Positions 15,084 to 22,978 are shown, counted from the stretch's first letter. The stretch is DNA of 23,218 nucleotides from JALOOE01 sp964423545 (GCA_964423545.1 CAYRFV010000053.1:1-23218); one strand, 5' to 3'. Notes: a model not told the origin generated them from the sequence alone. Numbers and translations: made by a program.

Positions 15084-15914
15084 ATGGATTGGCTGGAAGC
15101 ACACTTCGATCTGACCGACCCGGTTGTGTGGATGTTCGCCAGCGTGCTGCTGGCGGTCTTGGGCGCCAACGTTGCATCGGTGGGGCTGCGGCTAGCGCGT
15201 GGGCACCGACGGATGGGCCGCCTGCTGCGGTCAAGCGTTGCGCGAGCGTCGGCCTGGCTTGCAGTGTCTCTCTATCTGCTCCTGGTCCCCTTGTTTGCCT
15301 GGCGCTACGGCGCCGTCTCGCCGTATATGCTCGGTTTGACTGAGCTGGATTGGGTCGGTGGCATGACCGCCGGCGGCCTCCTGGCGGTGCTGACCGTTGT
15401 GCTTCTGCTTTTCGGATGGCTCGTCTATCGTCACACATTGCCCATCGTGCCGGCCGAGGCGCCTCCAAAGGAGGGTCGGTTCATCCATGTGCTCCGGACC
15501 CCCATCGATGCTGCGCTGGCGCAGTGGCACCTAGCCTTTTATCGCGCTGCAGCCATCGGCTGGCTCGCTGAGGCGTCGCTGCGCCCCACGGCGTCGGTCG
15601 CCGCCCTGGGCGACACCTTGGTCATGCATCCGCTCTATTGGGGAAGTTGGTTGGGCCTGGGGGTGCTGCTGGTCGAGTCGGCGCTCAATCCTCACCTGTG
15701 GGCCGTGCTCGACATGCCCACCCTGGAGGAGCGGGTCTGGGGGCGCCCGGAGGCGATCTTGCGCGGCCTCGCCCTTGCGGTTGCGACGACCGCGCTCTTC
15801 ATCGCAACGCGAAATCTGTGGCTATGCCTGGCATGCCAGGTCATTGTTGAGACGGTGATCGCGGCCTGGCTTCCGCTGCATCGTCTCCGACCGGGAGTGT
15901 CGGAGATCGCATAG
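15084..15914 (+). CDS. Unrecognised polytopic membrane protein, 276 aa
   Basis: The family is not recognised. About seven hydrophobic stretches can be seen: near 13-32, 52-72, 92-116, 147-163, 181-199, 227-245 and 247-264. Between them lie basic cytoplasmic loops (LARGHRRMGRLLR) and a loop LEERVWGRPEAIL. The C-terminus (LHRLRPGVSEIA) is short and polar. The ATG at 15084 comes 2 nt after the stop of the 77-aa gene and has no good Shine-Dalgarno of its own, suggesting translational coupling; ATG at 15054 is an in-frame alternative. No CPBP-protease EExxxR plus FxxxH set or transporter motif is convincing. It is the last gene of its strand block, followed by a convergent small gene. Confidence 0.72.
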   Translation: MDWLEAHFDLTDPVVWMFASVLLAVLGANVASVGLRLARGHRRMGRLLRSSVARASAWLAVSLYLLLVPLFAWRYGAVSPYMLGLTELDWVGGMTAGGLLAVLTVVLLLFGWLVYRHTLPIVPAEAPPKEGRFIHVLRTPIDAALAQWHLAFYRAAAIGWLAEASLRPTASVAALGDTLVMHPLYWGSWLGLGVLLVESALNPHLWAVLDMPTLEERVWGRPEAILRGLALAVATTALFIATRNLWLCLACQVIVETVIAAWLPLHRLRPGVSEIA

Positions 15915-15969
15915 ATGGCGGGGTCGCATCACACATGCTTCCGGCGCATGCGGTGTTCGACTTCGCAGT

Positions 15970-16236
15970 TCAGCGGATAAAGAGGCGCAGCATGAGCAGC
16001 ATACCGAAGAGGGACGCCGCGATGATGCCCAGGCGCTTCAGATCGCCAGCCACATAACTATACTCTTTGGCCAGGTTGACGGGCCCGCGTCCTGCGGTCG
16101 TCGCCACGCTCGCAGGGCGCGCATTGGGGCTGGAGGTGGGCGCAGCGGCCGCGGCAGCCTGAGACGGTTTTCCGTCGCCGTACATGCGCGGGGTGCTGGC
16201 CTGCGGAACACGCCGGGTTGTCTTCTTCTTCGCCAT
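15970..16236 (-). CDS. Small tail-anchored protein, 88 aa
   Basis: A basic start (MAKKKTTRRV), then a low-complexity Ala/Pro/Ser-rich linker, then a conserved-looking stretch EYSYVAGDLKRLGIIAASLF that runs into one C-terminal transmembrane helix (to LLMLRLFIR). The topology is therefore N-in with a long cytoplasmic basic tail and an anchor at the very C-terminus. The DLKRLGI-type segment next to the helix reminds me of uncharacterised small Chloroflexota proteins, but I cannot name a family. The start at 16236 is chosen for GGAGGA (16252-16247) 10 nt upstream; an upstream ATG at 16254 would overlap that Shine-Dalgarno. It has one of the best promoters in the window and is its own transcription unit. 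Confidence 0.68.
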   Translation of the reverse strand: MAKKKTTRRVPQASTPRMYGDGKPSQAAAAAAPTSSPNARPASVATTAGRGPVNLAKEYSYVAGDLKRLGIIAASLFGMLLMLRLFIR

Positions 16237-16267
16237 GAAAACCAGGTCCTCCACCGAATCACTGACT

Positions 16268-16303
16268 GGACGGGATTATACCGCGCCGCCCATCCTGCGT
16301 CAA
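16268..16303 (-). promoter_or_regulatory. Near-consensus sigma70 promoter of the tail-anchored protein
   Basis: On the minus strand, TTGACG (16303-16298, 5 of 6) and TATAAT (16280-16275, 6 of 6) are separated by exactly 17 nt. The +1 is near 16268, giving a leader of about 32 nt carrying GGAGGA. This is the strongest promoter by sequence in the window. The 189-nt divergent gap up to the SDR gene shows no comparable promoter on the plus strand. Confidence 0.72.
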
Positions 16304-16425
16304 TTTGGGCGCCCATCCTGCTCGTGCGCCGGCAACGGGCAGGCGCGAGGAATCCGAGCGCCGTCGATACTCCCGGCGCACTGTTGCGCCATCGATCTGC
16401 CGATTGCGTGAAGAAAGGATGGGCC

Positions 16426-17310
16426 GTGGATCAACGTTTTTCTGGTAAGATCGCCATTGTCACCGGCGCGGGTCAGGGCATCGGTCGCGGCATTGCGCTG
16501 CGACTGGCGCGTGAGGGCGCACTTGTGGTGATCGCCGAATACGATGCGGCCAACGCGGCGGCAGCGGCGCAGCAGATCGAAGCCACAGGCGGCCGCGCCT
16601 GGCCCTACTGCATCGATATCTCCGACACGGCAGCCACCCGGAAGCTGGTGGAAGATGTCACCGCGCGTCTCAGCCATGTAGACATCCTGGTCAACAACGC
16701 CGGGGTGGCGCAGACCAAGCCCATGCTTGACCTGACAGAGGCCGACTGGGATCGCGTGCTGAGTGTGAACCTGCGCGGCGCCTTCTTCCTCACCCAGGCC
16801 GTCGCACGACAGATGGTCAATCAGGCGCCTGATGCGTTGCGCCAGGCTTCGCCCGCTGACCTCCTGAATACACAACGCTCGCAGCCTGGCGGGAGTCCCG
16901 AAGCCGGTGCAGCAGGTCTGGCTGCGTCGTATGGCAAGATCGTCAACCTGTCTTCGGTCTCGGGCCGGCGCGGCAGATCCCTGCAGGCGCACTACGCAGC
17001 CAGCAAGGCAGCCATCATCAGCCTGACGCAGTCGGTTGCCCTGGCGCTCGCGCCGTACCGCATCAATGTCAATGCGGTGTGTCCCGGCATCGTGCCAACT
17101 CCGATGTGGGAAAAGATCGACCGGGATCGCGCCCTGCTTTTCGGCGCGAAGCCGGGTGAAGCGATGGCCGGCTTCATCAACACCGTGCCACTCAAACGTG
17201 CAGCCACGCCAGACGACATCGCAGGCGCCGTAGCGTTTCTCGTCTCCTCCGATGCCGACTACATCACAGGACAGGCGCTCAATGTGGACGGCGGATTCGA
17301 GATGGATTGA
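16426..17310 (+). CDS. SDR-family NAD(P)-dependent dehydrogenase, sugar/polyol type, with a ~37-residue insertion
   Basis: A 294-residue classical short-chain dehydrogenase. TGAGQGIG (13-20) binds the dinucleotide, NNAG (90-93) follows, and N115, S177 (NLSSVSG), Y190 and K194 (YAASK) form the catalytic tetrad. The C-terminal pattern PDDIAGAVAFLVSSDADYI ending NVDGGFEMD is typical of sugar and polyol dehydrogenases such as sorbitol or galactitol dehydrogenase. Residues 132-168, just before the Ser strand, replace what is normally a turn of about five residues and are rich in Ala, Gln, Pro and Gly. The start is a GTG at 16426 with AGAAAGGA 6 nt upstream. It converges on the deoxysugar operon (9 nt from the rhaB stop), so a sugar or lactaldehyde-type substrate is plausible but not shown. 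Confidence 0.85.
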   Translation: MDQRFSGKIAIVTGAGQGIGRGIALRLAREGALVVIAEYDAANAAAAAQQIEATGGRAWPYCIDISDTAATRKLVEDVTARLSHVDILVNNAGVAQTKPMLDLTEADWDRVLSVNLRGAFFLTQAVARQMVNQAPDALRQASPADLLNTQRSQPGGSPEAGAAGLAASYGKIVNLSSVSGRRGRSLQAHYAASKAAIISLTQSVALALAPYRINVNAVCPGIVPTPMWEKIDRDRALLFGAKPGEAMAGFINTVPLKRAATPDDIAGAVAFLVSSDADYITGQALNVDGGFEMD

Positions 17311-17336
17311 CGTCCAGCGTCAGGCTGCAAGCCTGA
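17308..17336. terminator. Hairpins at the convergent SDR/rhaB gene ends, possible bidirectional terminator
   Basis: tcaggct (17320-17326) pairs with agcctga (17330-17336) around a 3-nt loop and contains the rhaB stop. An overlapping 5-bp repeat, tgacg/cgtca (17308-17312 with 17318-17322), includes the SDR stop. The two structures are mutually exclusive. No T-tract follows on either strand. Confidence 0.3.
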
Positions 17337-18810
17337 GGAATCGTGCATACGCCGCATCCCAGGCTGCAGTCTCGTCCGGTGAATACGTCTCAGTGGCGAA
17401 TGACCGGCGGACCAGGGCCCGGCCTTCCGCCAGTGAGCCGATGGCGCCTGTGGCAAGCAGCTGCAGCAGCAGGTTGCCGACCGCCGTGGCCTCGAACGGC
17501 CCGGCGACCACCGGCCGGCCGATGGCGTTGGCGGTGAGCTGGTTGAGCAGCCGGTTCTGCGCGCCGCCGCCCACAATATGCAGCACGCTGATCCGGTGGC
17601 CCACCAGTGTCTCCATCATCTCCAGCACGCGGCGATACTTCAGCGCCAGGCTCTCGTAGACGACGCGAGCCTCCTGCCCGCTCCCTTCAGGCGCAGCCTG
17701 GCCGGTGCGCCGGCAGAATTCGCACACGCGCGCTGGCATGTCGCCAGGGGCCAGAAAGTCGTGGGCGTCCACATCGATCTGCGCCAGGAAGGGCTGAGCC
17801 GTCGAAGCGCTGCGCACGATGTGGTCCCATGACAGCGGCTGGCCTTCGCTGGACCACGTCCGTCGGCACTCCTGGATAATCCACAACCCGGCGATGTTTT
17901 TGAGCAGCCGGATCGTGTCGCACACGCCGCCTTCGTTCGTGACGTTGAACGCTAACGCATCCGCGTTGATGACCGGTCGTCTCGTCTCGACTCCCATCAG
18001 AGACCAGGTGCCGGAGCTGAGGTAAGCGTAGTCGGCGCTTTCTGCAGGGACGGCCGCGACGGCGCTCGCTGTGTCGTGGCTTCCTGGAGCCACGACCTGG
18101 ACGTTCTGTGCACCGGTCTCCTCGACCACGGCTGGAAGCAGCGCACCCAGCACCGTTCCTGCTTCCATAATGGGAGGCAGGTAGTGCGTCGGGATGCCCA
18201 GCCGATCCAAGAGACGTGTGGCCCAGGCCGGGCGGAATGGATCGAGCGCCTGGGTGGTGCTGGCGATTGTTCGCTCACTGACCTTCTGACCGGTCAGCCA
18301 GAAGTTCAGCAAATCCGGCATCATCAACAGCGTGCGCGTGCGCGCCAGCACTTCCGGGTCCTCAAGCTGTTGGGCGAGCAGTTGAAAGAGCGTGTTCAGT
18401 TGCATGAACTGGATGCCGGTGGCTGCGAAGATCTCCTCGCGCGGCGTCCGGCGGAACGCTTCGTCCATCATCGCGTCGTTGCGGCTGTCACGATAGTGGA
18501 ACGGCAGCCCCACCAGACGATCGTTCCGGTCGAGCAAGCCATAATCGACCCCCCACGTGTCGATGCCCAGGCTGACAAGATCGCGGCCGCAGCGCGCGAC
18601 CGCTCGCTTCAGTCCCTCCTGGATCTCCGCAAAGAGCCGCAATGTGTCCCAGTGCAGGCTGTCGCCGCGGACGCTTGGGAGGTGCACAGGCCCGTTGGGG
18701 AAGCGATGAACTTCCTCAAGGGTCAGCCCATCACCGTCAAAGCGCCCGATGATCCCCCGACCGCCGGATGCACCGAGGTCAAGCGCGAGGTAGTTGCGAG
18801 TTGCCGCCAT
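17320..18810 (-). CDS. rhaB: Rhamnulokinase-family sugar kinase (FGGY)
   Basis: A 496-residue FGGY kinase that would phosphorylate L-rhamnulose (or L-fuculose) at O1 using ATP in the cytoplasm. Diagnostic RhaB segments are LALDLGASGGRG (8-19), LGIDTWGVDYGLLD (81-94), the catalytic Asp in PGSHDTASAVAAVP (D246), YLSSGTWSLMGVE (263-275), NVTNEGGVCDTIRLLKN (289-305), and ADSL-equivalent ATP-site glycines in VGGGAQNRLLNQ. Length is normal. The ATG at 18810 is preferred because GGGAG stands 8 nt before it; upstream in-frame starts lack a Shine-Dalgarno. It is the last gene of the operon, 89 nt after the isomerase gene. Kinases of this branch also serve L-fucose pathways in some bacteria, so the substrate follows the isomerase's specificity. 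Confidence 0.88.
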   Translation of the reverse strand: MAATRNYLALDLGASGGRGIIGRFDGDGLTLEEVHRFPNGPVHLPSVRGDSLHWDTLRLFAEIQEGLKRAVARCGRDLVSLGIDTWGVDYGLLDRNDRLVGLPFHYRDSRNDAMMDEAFRRTPREEIFAATGIQFMQLNTLFQLLAQQLEDPEVLARTRTLLMMPDLLNFWLTGQKVSERTIASTTQALDPFRPAWATRLLDRLGIPTHYLPPIMEAGTVLGALLPAVVEETGAQNVQVVAPGSHDTASAVAAVPAESADYAYLSSGTWSLMGVETRRPVINADALAFNVTNEGGVCDTIRLLKNIAGLWIIQECRRTWSSEGQPLSWDHIVRSASTAQPFLAQIDVDAHDFLAPGDMPARVCEFCRRTGQAAPEGSGQEARVVYESLALKYRRVLEMMETLVGHRISVLHIVGGGAQNRLLNQLTANAIGRPVVAGPFEATAVGNLLLQLLATGAIGSLAEGRALVRRSFATETYSPDETAAWDAAYARFLRLAA

Positions 18811-18899
18811 CGGTTGTTCTCCCATGAAAACGGAGGCCGGGGACCCGTCGGGAAGTGCAGGCCGCAACTCCCGCCCCTGATCCCCGGCTCGTCACGTCC

Positions 18900-20618
18900 T
18901 TATCGCTTCGCCAGCATCAGCTTGGCGGCGTTCTCGCCTCCGTTCGCAAGGTAGAGCAATGGAACGGGACGATCGACCCCCTCGATGAAGCGCGGTCGCG
19001 CCGCCCAATCGCACACGGAGAGCACGTTGTTGAGATCCATCCAGTACTCCAGCCGCGCCGGGCGGAGACCCTGAACCATGTGGAAGTGGTTGGCCGGCGG
19101 GTAATGCTTGTACTCGTACATCGTGGCGTACTTGGGCACCACAAAAGTGTGCGGCCACTCGGCCGTGGTGGTTTGGCACAGCGCCGACGCCATCGGCTCG
19201 GGCACATCGGCGGTGGACGCCTCGTCCCAGCTCAGGCTGAAGAGGCCGGAGAGACTGCTGTACATCAGTCGTCCGGCAATGCCATCCAGGCCTCCCGGCG
19301 AGACATAGTGCACGGAGTTGCCCATGCCGGGGAAGTAACCCGGATCGGCCAGCGGCATACTGACCTTCGCCATGATCTCGTCCACGCTGGCCCCGGGCGC
19401 GGCTGCCCAGTCGAACGAAGCGCTGCCGGAGTTGTCGCCGTCCACGAGACCCTTTTCGGCCCAGGCTGCGCCCTGCGGCAGAGTGAAGCTGACCTTCTTG
19501 GCCAGCGCCTGGAGTTCCCAGGGCTCCCACACCTTGCGGAAGTCCATGAAGAGGGGCGGGTTGCCGCCGGTGAGCGACGAGAAGAAGATCATGGTCAGGA
19601 GGGCCTGGACGTCTGCTTCTGTGGCGAACGGGAGCGGCACCTTGCGGCCATTGTGATCGAACGAGGAGTTGAAGAACGACTCCATCGCGTCGGCCACGGG
19701 CAGCGGAATGCCTCGCACGTCCGAGCCCCATTCGAGCTGGCTCATGAAGCCGCCGCCAATTGCGTCCAGGTCCTTGAGAAGATCGCGCGTGATCAGGTAG
19801 AGCGCCAGGCTCTGGTCGAATCGGTCGGAGTCAACTGCGTCGCGCAGCACCAGCCGCTTGCCCAGGTGTTTATCCACGAAGCCACGCAGCGCTTTGAGCT
19901 CGTCGGCTCGATAGGCCTTCTTGTTCAGCATGTCGGCGAGAAGCTTCATGTCCAGTCGGGTGATCTCGATGCCGAACTGCTTCCGCGTCGGGATGACGTG
20001 CGCCAGCGCGGTCTCCATGCCCATCGAGTCATGGCCGAAGACGACAACGCGACGCCCCTTGAGCGCCAGCGTGGTGATGGCCGCGGCCGCCCAATCCACC
20101 AGCGCGTCGGCGGTGCCCTGGGTCATGATGGGGTTGAGGCCCGTGTCGGGCCATGTGCCGACATTGAGATGCGTCAGCTTGCCGTACTGCATGATGGCGC
20201 CGTTCACTGCATGCGCGAAGACGACGCCTGGCTTGGGGCCGCTGTTGCCGCAGGTGAAGTTGATCGGCGTTTCGGGGGGAAACTGCGAGAGGAGCGAGAT
20301 CACGCTGAGCTGCGGAAACGCCCAGGTGTCTGGGGCACAGACCAGCGCTTTGACGCCTGCATCCTGGAATTGCTTGGCCACGGCGTCGGCCTGCGGCTCT
20401 CCGTCCACCAGTGTCGGGGCCCACACGACCTTGGCCGGCGAGCCGTCGGGCAGCTTGACCCGCTCTGCCAGCACATCCGCCACCATGTGGCAGATATTGC
20501 GGCAGCGCTGGCGGCTGTCCGCGTCGATGCGCGGATCCCCCGCGACGAATACACCGATGGCGGGCGCATTGCGTTGATAAGCGCCGGTTGCCTCGGATAG
20601 CGCAATAGCCTGACTCAC
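18900..20618 (-). CDS. L-fucose isomerase-family enzyme
   Basis: A 572-residue ketol isomerase of the L-fucose/L-arabinose isomerase fold, converting an aldose such as L-fucose (or L-rhamnose, D-arabinose) to the ketose with Mn2+. E334 (in PFATEADVQALLTM) and D359 (in PPLFMDFRKV) sit close to E. coli FucI metal ligands E337 and D361, and HFHMVQG (511-517) matches the third-ligand His region. The length (FucI is 591) and the N-terminal VFVAGDPRID segment also fit. The start is a GTG at 20618 with AGGAGGT 6 nt upstream, 27 nt after the radical SAM gene. The protein is divergent from classic FucI, and pairing with a rhamnulokinase and RhaM-like mutarotase leaves rhamnose against fucose open. Confidence 0.82.
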   Translation of the reverse strand: MSQAIALSEATGAYQRNAPAIGVFVAGDPRIDADSRQRCRNICHMVADVLAERVKLPDGSPAKVVWAPTLVDGEPQADAVAKQFQDAGVKALVCAPDTWAFPQLSVISLLSQFPPETPINFTCGNSGPKPGVVFAHAVNGAIMQYGKLTHLNVGTWPDTGLNPIMTQGTADALVDWAAAAITTLALKGRRVVVFGHDSMGMETALAHVIPTRKQFGIEITRLDMKLLADMLNKKAYRADELKALRGFVDKHLGKRLVLRDAVDSDRFDQSLALYLITRDLLKDLDAIGGGFMSQLEWGSDVRGIPLPVADAMESFFNSSFDHNGRKVPLPFATEADVQALLTMIFFSSLTGGNPPLFMDFRKVWEPWELQALAKKVSFTLPQGAAWAEKGLVDGDNSGSASFDWAAAPGASVDEIMAKVSMPLADPGYFPGMGNSVHYVSPGGLDGIAGRLMYSSLSGLFSLSWDEASTADVPEPMASALCQTTTAEWPHTFVVPKYATMYEYKHYPPANHFHMVQGLRPARLEYWMDLNNVLSVCDWAARPRFIEGVDRPVPLLYLANGGENAAKLMLAKR

Positions 20619-20645
20619 GGAAACACCTCCTGAGGATAGGTGAGA

Positions 20646-21770
20646 TCACAAGCCGTGCCAGAGCCCGCCGCTTTCGGATCTGTCGGCCGGTATGCTCATG
20701 AGACCTGCGTCTGAGAAGGCATGGCGGTTGCCTGCGAGATACTCGTTGAGGTGCGTCTGCGCATGCACGATCGGGCAGCGCAGGCACGGATGATCCAGCT
20801 CTGGATCCAGCTCCCTGGCGCGCCTGGGATCGAAAAGCTTACGCGCAGTTCTATAGCGCTCGTTGCGGCGCGTTTGGGTTACGGTGCCATGATCCAGGTG
20901 ACCGAAATCGTCCTCGCGATGGTACAGATTGCAGCATGGCGCAATGCCGCCGTCCGATTGTAGGACGACGTTATGCCACAGGAGACCGCAGGCTGCGGCC
21001 CCACCATAGAAGTTGCCCTTCAGCTCCTCGGAGGCCGGCTGGAGATTCTGCGGCGCAGTTGGCCCCTTCCGATTGACCCGATCCACCCCCAAACGCTCCG
21101 CCAGCGCTTGGACCTGTTCCAGCTCAGGCTCAAGATGCCCGAACGTCAGCACCTGCCATTCGAGGATCGGCCGGCTTCGTCCCTTTGACCGCCGGTGCTC
21201 TACGATATGGCGAATGTTGCTCAGCACCAAATCGAAGTCGCCACCGACGCGGTATTTCCGATACGATTCCGGGGTGGCGCCATCGGCGCTGATGATGAGA
21301 TAATCGAGGCCTGCATCACAGATGGCGTCCAGCCGGTCGGGATTCCTGATATTGAGATTCGTGCTGATGCTGGTGAAGATCCGTCGGGCATGAACCATCT
21401 TGACGATGTCCGGCGCCTGGGGATGGAGGAGCGTCTCCCCCCAGTTGTAGAGGTTTGCCAGGAGCAGGTAGCGTCCTGTCTCGTCGAGGAACCTCTCCAG
21501 TCGCCCCAGGTCGAGCAAGGTCTTCGGCCGGCCGTAGATTCCGGCGCCGGTGGGGCAGCCGGGACACCGCAGATTGCAGGCGTTGGTCACGTCGATCACG
21601 GCGACGTAGGGCATGGCGCGGGTGTTGAGGACGCGACGTCTCTTCTCCACCTCACATTGCAGTAGATTCCACAACCTGGCCGGAGTCCAGTAATCACGCA
21701 AGGCCAGCAGATGCTTGGAGCTTATTTGCCCGGTCTCAACTTGCGTGGTCTGTGGTTTCGCGCCGTTCAC
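20646..21770 (-). CDS. Radical SAM enzyme with SPASM-like C-terminal cysteines
   Basis: A 374-residue radical SAM protein. ACNLRCPGC (C65, C69, C72) binds the SAM [4Fe-4S] cluster, NWGETLLHP (109-117) is the GGE-type SAM-contact motif, and SISTNLN and DYLIISADGATPE are the later strands of the TIM-barrel core. A C-terminal domain holds C261, PCC (C279, C280) and CLRC (C329, C332), as in SPASM/Twitch proteins that carry one or two auxiliary Fe-S clusters. Substrate unknown: the family modifies peptides, proteins, sugars or cofactors, and no precursor peptide is seen nearby. The start is a GTG at 21770, 4 nt after the URO-D-like stop, within GGGTGA-rich context, so translation is coupled. It sits in the middle of a deoxysugar operon. 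Confidence 0.86.
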   Translation of the reverse strand: MNGAKPQTTQVETGQISSKHLLALRDYWTPARLWNLLQCEVEKRRRVLNTRAMPYVAVIDVTNACNLRCPGCPTGAGIYGRPKTLLDLGRLERFLDETGRYLLLANLYNWGETLLHPQAPDIVKMVHARRIFTSISTNLNIRNPDRLDAICDAGLDYLIISADGATPESYRKYRVGGDFDLVLSNIRHIVEHRRSKGRSRPILEWQVLTFGHLEPELEQVQALAERLGVDRVNRKGPTAPQNLQPASEELKGNFYGGAAACGLLWHNVVLQSDGGIAPCCNLYHREDDFGHLDHGTVTQTRRNERYRTARKLFDPRRARELDPELDHPCLRCPIVHAQTHLNEYLAGNRHAFSDAGLMSIPADRSESGGLWHGL

Positions 21771-21774
21771 CCAG

Positions 21775-22944
21775 TCACCCCAGACTCTTCAGATCATACT
21801 CGCCCAACTGCAACGGATAGCGCCCATGCTCTCGCACCAGCCTCATCACGGTCTCGTAGTGTGCACCAGAGATGTTGCTCGGCACCGAGTGGTCAGACTG
21901 CACGATGTAGCCGCCACCCTTCGCCGCATTGAGCTTGGTCAGCACCATCTGCCGGATCGCTTCCATCGTGCCTTCCGCCCACGTCTGCACATCCAGGTTG
22001 CCGCAGAAGGCCATTCGATGGCCGTACATACGCCTCAATTCTACCACATCCAGCCCGGCTTTCGCCTCCAGCGGATTGTACGCATCCACACCGATCTCGA
22101 TGAAGTCGTGGAAGATGCGGCTGACGTTGCCGCAGCCGTGGTAGATGACGGGAATCCCGGCGGCATGGCAGATGCGCACCATCTCCGCCACGATCGGTTT
22201 GAAGTGCGCTCGCCAGAACTTGGGTGAGAAGAAGATGTCTTTGCGATAGGCCACATCACCCCAGATGACCATGCCGTCGATCAGTCCGCCGGATGCCTTG
22301 ATCTGCGCCTTCGTCAACTCGATGCAGAAATCGCCCAGACGCTCGATGAATCGGCCGAGTTCGTCGGGGTGAAGCCCAATCCACAGCATGACATTCTCCG
22401 AACCGATAATGCGCCACAGCATCTCGTGCGCCTCGGCCACGCTGCCGTAGACCACGAAATCCGGGCGCAGTGATTTCACCGTCTCGATCCAGGCCGGCGA
22501 ATTGCGCGCGAAACCATCCCCGATCCCAGCGAGTTGGTTGTCCCCGCTCGCAAACCAACGTCGCTCATCCCACGGATCGTCGAACCGAAAATCGGCGAGC
22601 ATGCCGATCTGGTTGGTTTCGAAGCGCAGAAATGCAGGCATTGGGTCGGCGAGCTTCTTGCGGAGCACCGCCTCAAAGCCGGTGCGCACGACGACTTCGT
22701 CGGCATCCTCGTGCAGCATCTCGAACGGCTTGATGTGCGGATCCAGGTTGGGAACCGTGACTCGCCAGTCGAGATCGTAGTATCGGTAGGGATCCGCGTC
22801 GGGTGCGAGGCCAAGCTCGTTACGCCAGCGTTCGAGAAAGCTGCCCCAGAAGAAATCGCTGAGCGGCACGCGGTCGGCTTCCTGGTGTCGGAGCGTCTTG
22901 TTCATCCGGTCGAGCTTGGCGAGACAGTTGGCGCTACGGTTCAT
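21775..22944 (-). CDS. URO-D-superfamily protein (COG0407-like, not haem URO-D)
   Basis: A 389-residue TIM-barrel protein of the uroporphyrinogen decarboxylase/MtaA-CmuA methyltransferase superfamily. Visible family segments are LRHQEADRVPLSDFFWG (18-34), WGDVAYRKDIFFSPKFWR (228-245), VIYHGCGNVSRI (267-278) with an HxC pair (H269, C271), AFCGNLDVQ (312-320) and GYIVQSDHSVPSNIS (345-359). The N-terminal Arg-rich signature of true haem URO-D is missing. In corrinoid methyltransferases HxC plus a later Cys bind zinc; here the late segment reads SDHSVP instead of a Cys form. The start at 22944 has AGGAGAA 6 nt upstream. It is coupled to the radical SAM gene. The function of such proteins in sugar operons is not known to me. 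Confidence 0.82.
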   Translation of the reverse strand: MNRSANCLAKLDRMNKTLRHQEADRVPLSDFFWGSFLERWRNELGLAPDADPYRYYDLDWRVTVPNLDPHIKPFEMLHEDADEVVVRTGFEAVLRKKLADPMPAFLRFETNQIGMLADFRFDDPWDERRWFASGDNQLAGIGDGFARNSPAWIETVKSLRPDFVVYGSVAEAHEMLWRIIGSENVMLWIGLHPDELGRFIERLGDFCIELTKAQIKASGGLIDGMVIWGDVAYRKDIFFSPKFWRAHFKPIVAEMVRICHAAGIPVIYHGCGNVSRIFHDFIEIGVDAYNPLEAKAGLDVVELRRMYGHRMAFCGNLDVQTWAEGTMEAIRQMVLTKLNAAKGGGYIVQSDHSVPSNISGAHYETVMRLVREHGRYPLQLGEYDLKSLG

Positions 22945-22960
22945 GCGGGCTTCTCCTGCT

Positions 22961-22978
22961 GTCGGTTGCGGAACCGAC
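22961..22978 (-). other. Hairpin next to the Shine-Dalgarno of the URO-D-like gene
   Basis: A 7-bp perfect inverted repeat, gtcggtt (22961-22967) and aaccgac (22972-22978), with a 4-nt loop lies 3 nt upstream of the AGGAGAA that serves the URO-D-like start. In the mRNA it would form directly before the ribosome-binding site, in the 113-nt gap after the mutarotase fragment. It could act as a processing or stability element. Confidence 0.35.

Noticed and set aside
15084..15914. CPBP (CAAX-like) intramembrane protease
   Set aside because: LEERVWGR resembles the EExxxR motif but the spacing is wrong and the later His motifs are missing.
18855..20600. Plus-strand open frame of 581 codons opposite the isomerase gene
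   Set aside because: The minus-strand isomerase has family motifs, a GTG start and a strong Shine-Dalgarno; the plus-strand product has His/Arg/Glu-rich nonsense composition.
21775..22944. True haem-pathway uroporphyrinogen decarboxylase
   Set aside because: The haem-enzyme Arg-rich N-terminal signature is absent and the context is sugar catabolism, not tetrapyrrole synthesis.
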